64,000 bases of DNA from Pseudomonas sp. EpS/L25 (lineage in GTDB: Bacteria > Pseudomonadota > Gammaproteobacteria > Pseudomonadales > Pseudomonadaceae): positions 144,091 to 208,090 of the forward strand of contig NZ_LNUP01000018.1 in assembly GCF_001512295.1 (NCBI RefSeq), read 5' to 3'. Within the stretch, counting starts at the first letter, position 1. Each line of letters starts with the position of its first letter. A program made the position numbers and the translations under genes. Positions 48,106 to 56,856 of this stretch are shown in pieces. The notes beneath the pieces were generated by a model. It was not told the origin of the DNA. It saw only the letters and a list, made by a program, of their open reading frames with translations, and made no database searches.

Positions 48106-49386
48106 TCAGTGCGCCGGGGTGCCCGGTTCGCCGAGAGAGGTCATGGCCTCCCGTGTTTCCAGCCGCCCGCGGAAGTCGCGTCCGCTCGGGTGCTGGAACA
48201 CATGGAGCCCGAATTCCGGGAGGATGGAGAGCAGGTGATCGAAGATGTCCCCCTGGATGCCCTCATACTGCGCCCACACCGTGGTGTTGGTGAAGCAGTA
48301 GACCTCGATGGGCAGGCCTTCCGCGGAAAGCGGCATCTGGCGCACCAGCAGGGTCATGTCCTGGCGCACCCCGGGATGGGCGCGCAGGTAGCGCTCCACA
48401 TAGGCCCGGAAGGTGCCCAGGTTGGTCACCCGGCGGGTGTTGACCGGTTCCTGGCCGCGCTTCTCCAGCTTGCGATTCCAGTCCGCCAGCTCCTGCTCCT
48501 TGGCGGTAAGGTAGTCGTCCAGCAGGTTGAAGCGGTGCAGGTGTTCGCGCTCGGCGTCGCTTAAGAAATGCACGCTGTTCTGGTCGATGTTGAGCGAACG
48601 CTTGATGCGTCGGCCACCGGCTTCCTGCATGCCGCGGTAGTTGCGGAAGGAGTCGGTGATGAATCTCTTGGTGGGGATGGTGGTGATGGTCTTGTCGAAG
48701 TTCTGCACCTTGACGGTGTGCAGGGCGATGTCGATGACGTCGCCGTCGGCATTGAGCTGGGGCATCTCGATCCAGTCGCCGACGCGGATGATGTCGTTGC
48801 TGGAGATTTGCACGCTGGCCACCAGGGACAGCAGGGTGTCCTGGAAGATCAACAGCAGCACCGCGGCCATGGCGCCGAGGCCGGAAAGCAGGATCAGCGG
48901 CGAGCGGTCGATCAGGGTAGCGATCATCAGGATGACCGCGATGGCGTAGATGACGATCTTGCTGACCTGGACGTAGCCCTTGATCGGCTTGAGTCGCGCC
49001 GAGGGCCGCCGCGAGTAGAGCACGTTGACCACATTGAGGGCGCTGCCCAGGGCCAGGGCGATGGTCAGCACGATGAAAGCGCTGCAGACGTTCTGCACCA
49101 CGGTGACCAGCGCCTCGGGCCGGCCGGGCACCAGCTCGATGCCGCCCGACAGCACCAGCGCCGGGACGATATTGGCCAGGCGGCCGATGACCCTGTGGTG
49201 ATTGAGCTCCTGGTCCTGGCCGAAGGAGGTGCTGCGCAGCAGGCGGTAGAAGCCGCGGACCAGGATGCGCTTGACGATCCAGTTGAGCACCCAGGCGGCC
49301 AATAGCAGGCCGAGACAGGCGACCAGGGTGAGCAGTTGCGGGTGTTTTTCGAGGTCGTCGATCAGTTGGGTAAGGGCCGTGGGCAT
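48106..49386 (-). CDS. mechanosensitive ion channel, YbdG (MscM) type
   Basis: The 426-residue inner-membrane protein has about five helices, a pore-lining helix with LILLSGLGAMAAVLLLIFQDT, the MscS beta-domain (SVQISSNDIIRVGDWIEMP) near residues 215-235, and a long soluble C-terminus. Length and the NADGDVIDIALHTVKVQNFDKTI segment point to the YbdG miniconductance group, which releases solutes on osmotic downshock. The start at 49386 was chosen because the first helix follows; the frame extends to 50313 through two genes on the other strand and was rejected. Confidence 0.88.
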   Translation of the reverse strand: MPTALTQLIDDLEKHPQLLTLVACLGLLLAAWVLNWIVKRILVRGFYRLLRSTSFGQDQELNHHRVIGRLANIVPALVLSGGIELVPGRPEALVTVVQNVCSAFIVLTIALALGSALNVVNVLYSRRPSARLKPIKGYVQVSKIVIYAIAVILMIATLIDRSPLILLSGLGAMAAVLLLIFQDTLLSLVASVQISSNDIIRVGDWIEMPQLNADGDVIDIALHTVKVQNFDKTITTIPTKRFITDSFRNYRGMQEAGGRRIKRSLNIDQNSVHFLSDAEREHLHRFNLLDDYLTAKEQELADWNRKLEKRGQEPVNTRRVTNLGTFRAYVERYLRAHPGVRQDMTLLVRQMPLSAEGLPIEVYCFTNTTVWAQYEGIQGDIFDHLLSILPEFGLHVFQHPSGRDFRGRLETREAMTSLGEPGTPAH

Positions 49387-49497
49387 GGGGGTCTCTTGAC
49401 GGGATACTACTGGTGCGACATTAGCAAAGCTGCGCTCCACTTGCCGTATTCGTCGCTGGCGGTCGGTCCAAGGTTCAGCTCTTCCAGGAAAATTTCC

Positions 49498-49887
49498 ATG
49501 CGCGTCTTCCCTGCCTTTCTCACCCTCGGTGCCGTCCTGCTGCTGGCCGGTTGCGCCGGTCGCCCCTTCGGCCCGCCGCCGCTGGATGATCGCCTGGCCG
49601 AACTGGGCTATCGGCAGGGCGCGCCCCTGGACACCATCCTGGGCTTCGATCTTTCCGGCTGGCACTACCTGGATACCCGGCACCTGGCACTGGGGACCGG
49701 CCTCGGCCGCGCCTATCTGGTGGACTTCGCCGTGCCCTGCCGGAACCTGGCCGACGGCAATCGCCTGGGCTATCGCTCGCGGGCCGCTGGCTTGCGAGCG
49801 GGTGATGTCCTCGTCTCCACCGATGCCCGGGGCAGCCGGATGGAATGCCCCATCGGCATGTTGTACCGCCTCGATCCGCTGCGTTGA
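49498..49887 (+). CDS. small lipoprotein, conserved hypothetical
   Basis: The 129-residue protein has a lipoprotein signal peptide with lipobox LLAGC near residue 18. The mature part contains two cysteines (VPCRNLADGNRLGY and RMECPIGMLYRLD) that could form a disulfide, as in the DUF6491 type of lipoprotein; this assignment is tentative. It lies 6 bases before the DUF488 gene, so the two may be co-transcribed. Confidence 0.78.
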   Translation: MRVFPAFLTLGAVLLLAGCAGRPFGPPPLDDRLAELGYRQGAPLDTILGFDLSGWHYLDTRHLALGTGLGRAYLVDFAVPCRNLADGNRLGYRSRAAGLRAGDVLVSTDARGSRMECPIGMLYRLDPLR

Positions 49888-49893
49888 GCTGAC

Positions 49894-50448
49894 ATGATCC
49901 TCACTCTCGGCCATTCCAATCATCCGCTGGCGAGCTACGTCGAACTGCTCCAGGCGCAGGGCGTGACGGCCGTGGCCGACGTGCGCTCCCAGCCCTACAG
50001 TCGGCACGTGCCGCAGTATTGCCGCGAGGCCTTGCGTGAGGGATTGGCCGTGGCGGGAATTACCTACGTCTTTCTCGGCAAGGAGCTGGGCGCGCGCAGC
50101 CCGGACCCGGCGCATTACGAAGCGGGGCAGGTGCGCTATGACCGCCTGGCCGCCAGCGCGCTGTTCCAGCAAGGATTGACGCGGCTGGAACAGGGCCAGG
50201 CGCACTGGCGCATCGCCCTGCTGTGCGCCGAGCGCGATCCCCTGACCTGCCATCGCGGACTGCTGGTGGCGCCCTGCCTGGTACGGCGGGGCCTGGCGGT
50301 GACCCACATCCATCCGGACGGTCGGCTGGAATCCCAGGCGGAACTGGAGGACCGGCTACTGGCCGCGACTGGGCTGGTGGATGGCGATCTGTTCAGCTCG
50401 CGGACGGAGCGGCTGCAGCAGGCCTATGCGCGCCATGGCTGGGGCTAA
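49894..50448 (+). CDS. DUF488 family protein
   Basis: The 184-residue protein matches the DUF488 pattern: LTLGHSNHPLASYVELL at the start, VADVRSQPYSRH near residue 28, and the C-terminal LLCAERDPLTCHRGLLV near residue 110. The conserved Arg, Cys and His suggest an enzyme, but no activity is established for the family. It is followed within a few bases by MITE-like copy 2. Confidence 0.85.
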   Translation: MILTLGHSNHPLASYVELLQAQGVTAVADVRSQPYSRHVPQYCREALREGLAVAGITYVFLGKELGARSPDPAHYEAGQVRYDRLAASALFQQGLTRLEQGQAHWRIALLCAERDPLTCHRGLLVAPCLVRRGLAVTHIHPDGRLESQAELEDRLLAATGLVDGDLFSSRTERLQQAYARHGWG

Positions 50449-50692
50449 GCGCCTGTTCAAAGTCTGCTACGCGTCGGCCAAACGGCGTTGAAGATGGCCT
50501 GGGTCGCCAGCCCGGCCTGGGCGGCCCCGTCGCCATGCTCATTGACCACTCGTAAACCCGAGCGCGGGTCCGATCCGCTTCCTCAGGCCTTTGATTGGCT
50601 GGCGCTCACCCTGCGGGCCAGCCGTTGGCTGTTACTCCCGTAGGTCGTTGCGCCTTGTTTGTCTCTGGCTCGCGAGACGTTGAACAGGCTCT
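50449..50692 (+). mobile_element. MITE-like element, copy 2
   Basis: A 244-bp element with terminal inverted repeats GCCTGTTCAA (50451-50460) and TTGAACAGGC (50680-50689). It is nearly identical in sequence and length to copy 3 and in the opposite orientation to copy 1. No transposase is present. Confidence 0.85.
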
Positions 50693-50710
50693 AGGGAAGA
50701 AAAAGAGTAC

Positions 50711-50917
50711 CTAGCGCTCGACCGGCTCGCGCTTCTTCCACCAGCCGGCGTACAAGCCGGTGGGATAGACGCTGACCAGCACGGCGTAGACCACCCAGGT
50801 GCGCCAGGACCAGGCCGACAGCACGAAGCCCTGGGAGAAGCCGACCAGCAGGTAGCAGGCGGCGGCGACCAGCAGGATGCTGCCGAGGGTACTGCCGAAG
50901 CGGGGTTTCTGAGTCAT
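50711..50917 (-). CDS. small two-helix membrane protein
   Basis: This 68-residue protein begins MTQKPRFGSTLGS, has two hydrophobic helices (about residues 11-32 and 38-58), and ends in a basic, charged tail WWKKREPVER. No family is recognised. It lies downstream of the M23 peptidase gene on the same strand across about 107 bp in which I see nothing notable. Confidence 0.65.
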   Translation of the reverse strand: MTQKPRFGSTLGSILLVAAACYLLVGFSQGFVLSAWSWRTWVVYAVLVSVYPTGLYAGWWKKREPVER

Positions 50918-51024
50918 GGCATCGGCTCCAGGCCCAGGCGGCCGCAGTGAGAAAGGGCGTTCCTTTTAAGCCGAAGCCCGCTATCTGGCAATGCCTGCGA
51001 CTGCTACCAATTGTTTGCCACCGC

Positions 51025-51846
51025 TCAAGGCTTGAAGGCACCGATGAAGATGCTCGGATCGACGCGTACGTCGTTGAGGCTGACGTTCCAGTGCAGATGG
51101 GGACCGGTGGCCCGCCCGGTGCTGCCGACGCGACCGACCACGCCGCCGCGGGGTACCTGCTGGCCGACCTGGACGTCGACGCGGGAGAGGTGGCAGAACA
51201 TGCTGATCAGCCCCTGGCCGTGGTCGACGAACACCGTCTTGCCGTTGAAGAAGTAATCGCCTACCAGAACCACCTTGCCGGCCGCGGGTGACTTCACCGG
51301 GGTGCCGGCCGGCACGGCGAAGTCCAGGCCCGAGTGAGGGTTGCGCTCCTGGCCATTGAAGAAGCGGCGCAGGCCGAAGGGGCTGGACAGCGGGCCGTCC
51401 ACGGGTTTGTCCAGCAGCAGGTTGCTCGGCTGGTTCGGCGAGAAGAGGCGGTAGGCAGCCTGCTGTTCGGCCAGTTCGCGCTCGAAGCGCTTGAGGTCCT
51501 CCGGATTGGGGGTGACCTGGCGCTGGTTCTTCAGGGTGATGCGCTGCTCGGCGTAGTGCCGGCTGCCGACGTTGAACGCCAGGGAGGCAGCGCCGGCGAC
51601 CGCCAGTTGCTGGCGCCCGGCCGCGGTCCCCAGGGGGATGCCGACAATGGCCACCCAGCCGTTGCCGTCCCTGACCACCAGTACCGGCTTGCCCTGGTAG
51701 CTCACCCGTGGCGTCGCGTCGCCGGGGATCGGCACCACGGCGACGCCGCCCGGCACGGGCTTGTCCAGCAGGCGTTGCAGATAGGTGCCGGCGTGGGCGG
51801 GAAGGGTCAGCAGCAGACAGCAGAGCAGGGCGAACAGGCGGGGCAT
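51025..51846 (-). CDS. M23 (LytM-type) family metallopeptidase, secreted
   Basis: The 273-residue protein has a signal peptide (cleavage near AHA, residue 19), an N-terminal beta-rich domain with YQGKPVLVV, and a C-terminal M23 domain. The zinc ligands are in NPHSGLDFAVP near residue 169 and in GPHLHWNV near residue 247. It probably cleaves peptidoglycan cross-links in the periplasm. PAO1 has a similar peptidase near xseA. It is tandem with the Yellow/MRJP-type gene upstream. Confidence 0.9.
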   Translation of the reverse strand: MPRLFALLCCLLLTLPAHAGTYLQRLLDKPVPGGVAVVPIPGDATPRVSYQGKPVLVVRDGNGWVAIVGIPLGTAAGRQQLAVAGAASLAFNVGSRHYAEQRITLKNQRQVTPNPEDLKRFERELAEQQAAYRLFSPNQPSNLLLDKPVDGPLSSPFGLRRFFNGQERNPHSGLDFAVPAGTPVKSPAAGKVVLVGDYFFNGKTVFVDHGQGLISMFCHLSRVDVQVGQQVPRGGVVGRVGSTGRATGPHLHWNVSLNDVRVDPSIFIGAFKP

Positions 51847-51922
51847 GGGCGCATCCGGTGGCGAAAACGCCCATGCTGGAGCAGGCGAGGGCCGCAGGGC
51901 AAGGCGCCCCAGGCCCCCTTGG

Positions 51923-53029
51923 TCAGTTGGGGACGATCTTGTAGAGGACGGTTTCCAGCGCCGGCTTCTGCTTGGGATCGAAGAAGCTCATCTCGGGGAT
52001 GCGCGAATCCGTGACGTAGACGGTGCCATCCGGACCACGGCCGAAGGTGTCCGGCCAGACCAGTTTCTTGTCCTGCACCAGGGTGGTGAGCTGGCCGTTC
52101 TCGCGGATCTTCACCGCATGGTCTTCCACCGCGCTGACATAGAGGCGCCCTTGCGGGTCCATCAGCAGGCCATCGGCCGGACCATTTTCGCCGACCTTTT
52201 CCACCTTGCCGGGCAGGCTGGCGAGGTCGTCGCCCTGCAAGGCGACGGTGGGGATGCGATAGAGTGTATTGCCCTTGACCGCCTGCCAGTAGAGGTAGTC
52301 GCCGGCCGGGGAGAGGGCGATACCGTCGGCGGAGAATTCCACGCCGCGACCGTCCGGGCGCACCAGCGGCTTGCCGTCGGCCTTGACCTTGACGCCCTTC
52401 TCGGCCTGGGTGCTGGGATCGCCATCCAGGGCGCGGCGGGCCTTGCCGCTGTCCAGGTCCAGCACCACCAGGGCGCCGCGGGCACCGGAATCGGTGATAT
52501 AGGCATGGCGGCCATCCGGGCTGAATCTCACGTCGTTGAGATAGCTGCCCTGGGGCGCCACGCTCGCGTCCAGCGCATAGACCTTGCTCACCTGGTTGCT
52601 GGCCAGGTCGATCTTGACCAGCTTGGGTGCGCCGGGCACCACCAGGGCCTGGGCCGGAGCCCCCGGATCGATCACCCAGAGGCTGCCACGGCCGTCGGCC
52701 ACCACGGATTGCACGCAGACCCAATGGTTGCCCGGGGTCAGCTCGTCGCGCCTGGCGTTGCGCCAGCCATTCCAGGCCGGGTCCGGATAGGGCACCAGGC
52801 TGCCGTCGGGCTTGAGTTCGGCCACCGAGACCTCGCTGTCTTCGGTCCAGCGCGGGAAGTTGACGAAGATCCGCCCGGTCTCGCTGACGGTGACGCCGGT
52901 GACCTGGTGATCGAAGCTGGCGACCTTTTCCAGTTTGGCACTGGATTCGGCGGCGAAGGCGGCGGGCGCCAGGGGCAGAGCGGCCAACAGGGTGGCCAGG
53001 GCGAGACGGGAGAGGGCGAGGCTGGGCAT
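51923..53029 (-). CDS. Yellow/major royal jelly-type beta-propeller protein, secreted
   Basis: The 368-residue protein has a signal peptide (cleavage near AFA, residue 26) and the features of the Yellow/MRJP family: VTVSETGRIFVNFPRW near residue 45, LNDVRFSPDGRHAYITDSG, and a late VWPDTFGRGPDGTVYVTDSR. Such proteins are six-bladed propellers resembling gluconolactonase/SMP-30. The bacterial function is unknown. There is no obvious partner gene. Confidence 0.82.
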   Translation of the reverse strand: MPSLALSRLALATLLAALPLAPAAFAAESSAKLEKVASFDHQVTGVTVSETGRIFVNFPRWTEDSEVSVAELKPDGSLVPYPDPAWNGWRNARRDELTPGNHWVCVQSVVADGRGSLWVIDPGAPAQALVVPGAPKLVKIDLASNQVSKVYALDASVAPQGSYLNDVRFSPDGRHAYITDSGARGALVVLDLDSGKARRALDGDPSTQAEKGVKVKADGKPLVRPDGRGVEFSADGIALSPAGDYLYWQAVKGNTLYRIPTVALQGDDLASLPGKVEKVGENGPADGLLMDPQGRLYVSAVEDHAVKIRENGQLTTLVQDKKLVWPDTFGRGPDGTVYVTDSRIPEMSFFDPKQKPALETVLYKIVPN

Positions 53030-53192
53030 GGCAGAATCCTTGTCAGATCACCGGAAGACTCCGGCGCTGAAGGTACGACTGCGCTGTTCGCGTGGAAGAT
53101 CGCCAGGGCCGACGACTGGCCGGGTATGCGCCCACGCGGGAACGCGACCGGGACTAGCGGAGTCCTCCTTGAAACCTCGAAAGGAGAAGACC

Positions 53193-53447
53193 ATGCCCCG
53201 TCTAGTCGCCAGCAGCCTGGCCCTGCTGACCTTGAGCGCCCTGCTTGCCGGTTGCGACAAGCCGCCGGAGACGCCGCCACCCCAGCGCAGCGAGGTGGTG
53301 CAGAAGAGCGCGCCCGGCAGCGATCCGGCAACCCAGTCGCCCGGCCGCACCGTGGAGCAGACCCACAAGGACATGCTGGCACCTCGGGCGCCGGATACCG
53401 CCAATCCGTCCCAGGCGACGCCGCAAGGGACGGAGCGGACGCAGTAG
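53193..53447 (+). CDS. small proline-rich lipoprotein
   Basis: The 84-residue protein has a lipoprotein signal with lipobox LLAGC near residue 19. The mature part is short, rich in Pro, Thr and Gln and probably disordered. AAGGAG lies 6 bases upstream of the ATG, supporting translation. No family is recognised. MITE-like copy 3 begins 5 bases after the stop. Confidence 0.72.
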   Translation: MPRLVASSLALLTLSALLAGCDKPPETPPPQRSEVVQKSAPGSDPATQSPGRTVEQTHKDMLAPRAPDTANPSQATPQGTERTQ

Positions 53448-53452
53448 CGCTT

Positions 53453-53696
53453 AGAGCCTGTTCAAAATCTGCTGCGCGTCGGCCAAACGGCGTTGAAAAT
53501 GGCCTGGGTCGCCAGCGCGGCCTGGCGGCCCCGTCGCCATGCTCATTGACCACTCGTAAATCCGAGCGCGGGTCCGATCCGCCTCCTCAGGCCTTTGATT
53601 CGCTGGCGCTCACCCTGCGGGCCAGCCGTTGGCTGTTACTCCCATTGGTCGTTGCGCCTGGTTTGGCTCTAGCTCGCGAGATTATGAACAGGCTCT
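53453..53696 (+). mobile_element. MITE-like element, copy 3
   Basis: A 244-bp element with terminal inverted repeats AGAGCCTGTTCA (53453-53464) and TGAACAGGCTCT (53685-53696), a perfect 12-bp match. It is very similar to copy 2, 3.0 kb away in the same orientation. Confidence 0.88.
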
Positions 53697-53711
53697 TGGG
53701 ACTTATGGCGC

Positions 53712-54749
53712 CTAGCTAGCCGGGACGCCCTTCTGCCAGATATCCCAGTGCTCGACGATCTCCTGTACCAGCGGATTGCCGGTACGGTAGAGATTCTCCA
53801 GCGCCGGGACGAAGCCGCCCTGCTTGGCATAGTCGAGCAGGTTATCCACCTCGGAGGCGCCCTTGGCCGGACGGTCGAAGTCCGAACCGGCGCGGACCAC
53901 CGCCAGGCGCTGGAGGTCGACCTTGCCCAGGCGGCTGGCACGCAGCAGCGCCTCGTAGGTGGCGTTGTCTTCCTGCTGGGTGGTGCAGTAGCGACCCTGG
54001 CCATTGGTGAGCAGGCGGGTCCATTCCTCGGCCCGTTCCGAGAGGCGGGTGCCGGAATACCAGGTATCGCCGGCCAGGGTGTCGCAACGGGTCACCACCG
54101 GCGGCTGGTTGGCCGGGGCGTAGTCGTAGCGTTGGCGCCAGGCCTTGGATTCCGCACTCTCGGTCAGCTCGGCCTGGCGGGACAGGGCATAGGCCTTGTC
54201 TCTCAGGCGCACATTGAGTTCGAACACCTCGGTCTTGTAGTCCAGCGGCGGTTTCTCGCCGGGGCTACGGGTGTTGATGCCCAGGTAGCCGGTCGGCCAG
54301 TCCTTGGGGACGTCGCGCGAATCGATTTCCCACTGGATACCGAAGTCCACCAGGTAGCGGGCCCAGGCGGTGGTGCCCAGGGTGCCTTCCTTGGGGCTGA
54401 TCCCGGCGATGCCGGCGACCAGGAAATAGGTCTGTTTGAGGTCGAATTTGGGTGACAGGGTCAGCGCCAGGGTCGAGGCGGCGGCGTTGGCATGCCCCAT
54501 TCCAGTGGTCATCAGGCACACCCGTGCCTCATTGCAGAGCACATCGGGATAGTCGGCGGAGAGACCGTCGACGGCGACCTTGTGGCTGAGCTTGAGGCGA
54601 TCGATCCAGGTCTGGGCCTCGGGGCCGAACATCGCCACGATCATGACCTTGGGTTGCAGCGGCGCGGCGGGCGGGGTCGCAGCCTGGGCCGCGCCGGCCA
54701 GCAGGATGGCGGTGAGGGGAAACAGGGAAGCGCGTAGAAGGAAATGCAT
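53712..54749 (-). CDS. purine nucleoside permease family protein (NUP)
   Basis: The 345-residue protein has a signal peptide (cleavage near AQA, residue 23) and the NUP family pattern: VMIVAMFGPEAQTW, a CLMTTGMGHANAA glycine-rich loop, FLVAGIAGISPKEGTLG, and a late VVRAGSDFDRP. The fold resembles purine nucleoside phosphorylases. The family was named from yeast nucleoside transport, but this soluble secreted form may be a periplasmic nucleoside-binding or phosphorylase-like protein. The gene appears to be single. Confidence 0.85.
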   Translation of the reverse strand: MHFLLRASLFPLTAILLAGAAQAATPPAAPLQPKVMIVAMFGPEAQTWIDRLKLSHKVAVDGLSADYPDVLCNEARVCLMTTGMGHANAAASTLALTLSPKFDLKQTYFLVAGIAGISPKEGTLGTTAWARYLVDFGIQWEIDSRDVPKDWPTGYLGINTRSPGEKPPLDYKTEVFELNVRLRDKAYALSRQAELTESAESKAWRQRYDYAPANQPPVVTRCDTLAGDTWYSGTRLSERAEEWTRLLTNGQGRYCTTQQEDNATYEALLRASRLGKVDLQRLAVVRAGSDFDRPAKGASEVDNLLDYAKQGGFVPALENLYRTGNPLVQEIVEHWDIWQKGVPAS

Positions 54750-54822
54750 GGGGGGCCTCGGTAGGGGGAAATCCTGACCGAGGGTTCAAGATGCGTGCCA
54801 CCATCGGTCCGGGTTGGACCGA

Positions 54823-56202
54823 TTAGTCCAACAGAGACAGAGTGGTTGGTTCCTGGTGATTGTCCAGTACCCGCACCGCCAATTCGCCCTGGGCGAGCCG
54901 GGCGGTGAGCTTCTGCCCATTGGTGACCTCGGCGGCGGAACGCACGGCCTGGCCGCGCTCGTCGAGCAGGATGCTGTAGCCGCGACCCAGGGTGGCCAGC
55001 GGGCTGACGATCTGCAGGGTCTGCACGGCGCCGGCCAGGCGTTGCTGGCGTTCCTTCAACTGCCGCTGCATGATCCGGGGCAGGCGCTCGGCCAGTTGCT
55101 CCAGGCGCTGGCGCAACAGGGCCAGCTGGCGACCGGGATGCTGGCCGGCCAGGCGGGTGTCCAGGTGCGCCAGGCGATCCCGGCGGTGATTCTGGGCGAT
55201 GACGTAGGCGCGTCTCAGGCGCAGGTCCAGGTCGTCCAGGCGCTGGGCCTGCTGGCGCAGTCGCTCGCCGGGATGACGCAGGCGGCGGCTGCAGGCCTCC
55301 AGACGCAGGCGCTCGCGGGCCAGGCGCTCGCGCATGCGCAGCAGCAACTGACGATGCAGGCCGTCCAGGCGCTGGCGCAGATCGGCGCTGTGGGGCGCCA
55401 GCAGTTCTGCCGCCGCTGAAGGGGTTGGCGCGCGGACATCGGCGACGAAGTCAGCGATGGAGACATCGGTCTCATGGCCCACGGCGCTCACCACTGGGGT
55501 CTGGCAGGCGGCCAGGGCGCGGGCCACGGGTTCTTCGTTGAAGCACCAGAGGTCTTCCAGCGAGCCACCGCCGCGGGCCAGGATCAGCGCATCGAAGCCC
55601 TGGCGGTCGGCCAGTTGCAGGGCACGGACGATCTGGGCGGTGGCCTCGCGACCCTGCACCGCGGTGGGGATCAGCGTCAGCTCCACCTGGGGCGCGCGTC
55701 TCTTGAAGACGCTGACGATGTCGCGGATCACCGCGCCGGTGGGCGAGGAGACGATGCCGATGCGCTGCGGGTGGGCCGGCAGTGCGCGCTTGCGCTCGGT
55801 GGCGAACAGCCCTTCGGCGGCCAGCCGCTCCTTGAGCGCCTCGAAGGCCAGGCGCAGGGCGCCGTCGCCGGCCGGCTCGACGCTGTCGAGAATCAGCTGA
55901 TAGTCGCCGCGGCCTTCGAACAGCGAGACCTTGCCGCGCACCTTGACCGCCAGGCCGTCGCGCAGGGCCTGACGTACCCGGCTGGCGTGCTGGCGGAACA
56001 GCGCGCAACGCACCTGGGCCTGGCCATCCTTCAGGGTGAAATACAGGTGGCCCGAGGCGGGCTTGGCCAGGTTGGAGATCTCGCCCTCGACCCAGACCTG
56101 GGCGAAGACATCTTCCAGCAGCACCCGGGCGCGGCTGTTGAGCTGGCTGACGCTGAGCACCTCGCGGTCGAGGCCGAGGCGGGCGAAGGGGTCCTTGTAC
56201 AT
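54823..56202 (-). CDS. xseA: exodeoxyribonuclease VII large subunit
   Basis: XseA degrades single-stranded DNA together with XseB. The 459-residue protein has an N-terminal OB fold (VWVEGEISNLAKPASGHLYFTLKD), a catalytic domain with RIGIVSSPTGAVIRDI near residue 145, ARGGGSLEDLWCFNEEP and VGHETDVSIADFVADVRAPTPSAAAE, and a long Arg-rich coiled coil. The length is normal. xseB is not nearby, which is usual. Confidence 0.95.
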   Translation of the reverse strand: MYKDPFARLGLDREVLSVSQLNSRARVLLEDVFAQVWVEGEISNLAKPASGHLYFTLKDGQAQVRCALFRQHASRVRQALRDGLAVKVRGKVSLFEGRGDYQLILDSVEPAGDGALRLAFEALKERLAAEGLFATERKRALPAHPQRIGIVSSPTGAVIRDIVSVFKRRAPQVELTLIPTAVQGREATAQIVRALQLADRQGFDALILARGGGSLEDLWCFNEEPVARALAACQTPVVSAVGHETDVSIADFVADVRAPTPSAAAELLAPHSADLRQRLDGLHRQLLLRMRERLARERLRLEACSRRLRHPGERLRQQAQRLDDLDLRLRRAYVIAQNHRRDRLAHLDTRLAGQHPGRQLALLRQRLEQLAERLPRIMQRQLKERQQRLAGAVQTLQIVSPLATLGRGYSILLDERGQAVRSAAEVTNGQKLTARLAQGELAVRVLDNHQEPTTLSLLD

Positions 56203-56304
56203 GGGGCGCTTTCTGTGGCTTTCGTCGGCCTCACCTTAGCAGCTCTGGGCGCGGCGCGAGCAGCACATTAAGCTGCGCGCCCCTTCCTTCGAGACCTAGG
56301 TTCC

Positions 56305-56856
56305 ATGACCCTGCGCCAGACCATCCTCGCTCCCCGCCTCTCCAGCCATCCACGGCTGGAGCGCACGGCCGTGGAAATTCTCGGCTGGCTCGCCGCCACT
56401 GGCGTGGTCCGGGCCGAGGCTTCGCTCTGCCTGCCCAGCCGCGGTCGGCGCGGCCATGCGCCGGGCCCGCGGCTGACCGAGGTGCTGCGCCTGGCGCCGG
56501 GCATGGACGATCCACGCGACTATGCCGACGGCGGTCTGGAGATCGTCACCGAGCGCTGCATCTTCACCCCGCTGGAGGGCTTCGAGGGTCGCGCGCGCTG
56601 CCCCGCCTGCCGCCGCGAGATCGGCGAGGCGCTGTTCGAGCACCTGGAGGTATGGATGCCGGCGGAAAGCGACAACTTCGCCTGTCCGGAATGCGACCAC
56701 GAAGACGATATCAACGGCTTCGACTTTCCCCAGCCTTGCGCCTTTACCGACCTGGGCTTCATCTTCAACCACTGGCCGGCACGGGCCTTCGCTCCAAGCT
56801 TCCTGGAGGAATTCCGGAGGAGGTTGGGGCAGCCATTGGCGGTGGTGGAGGTGTAG
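56305..56856 (+). CDS. conserved hypothetical protein with two CXXC motifs
   Basis: The 183-residue protein has a central zinc-ribbon-like pair, CPACRREIG (near residue 99) and CPECDHEDDINGFDFP (near residue 125), and a family-like C-terminus FTDLGFIFNHWPARAFAPSFLEEF. It is found as a conserved gene in pseudomonads as far as I recall, with no known function. It is divergent from xseA across about 100 bp. Confidence 0.78.
   Translation: MTLRQTILAPRLSSHPRLERTAVEILGWLAATGVVRAEASLCLPSRGRRGHAPGPRLTEVLRLAPGMDDPRDYADGGLEIVTERCIFTPLEGFEGRARCPACRREIGEALFEHLEVWMPAESDNFACPECDHEDDINGFDFPQPCAFTDLGFIFNHWPARAFAPSFLEEFRRRLGQPLAVVEV

Noticed and set aside
46993..48564. A 523-codon plus-strand frame through the repeat array
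   Set aside because: It begins in the 158-bp repeats and continues antisense to the GST and channel genes. Repeats of 158 bp are not a multiple of three, so no protein repeat is maintained.
48106..50313. A 735-codon minus frame suggesting an N-terminally extended mechanosensitive channel
   Set aside because: The extension is antisense to the lipoprotein and DUF488 genes and lacks helices or motifs; the channel starts at 49386.
50449..50692. A small gene inside the MITE-like repeats
   Set aside because: Frames are not shared among the three copies, which differ by indels; the ends are inverted repeats.
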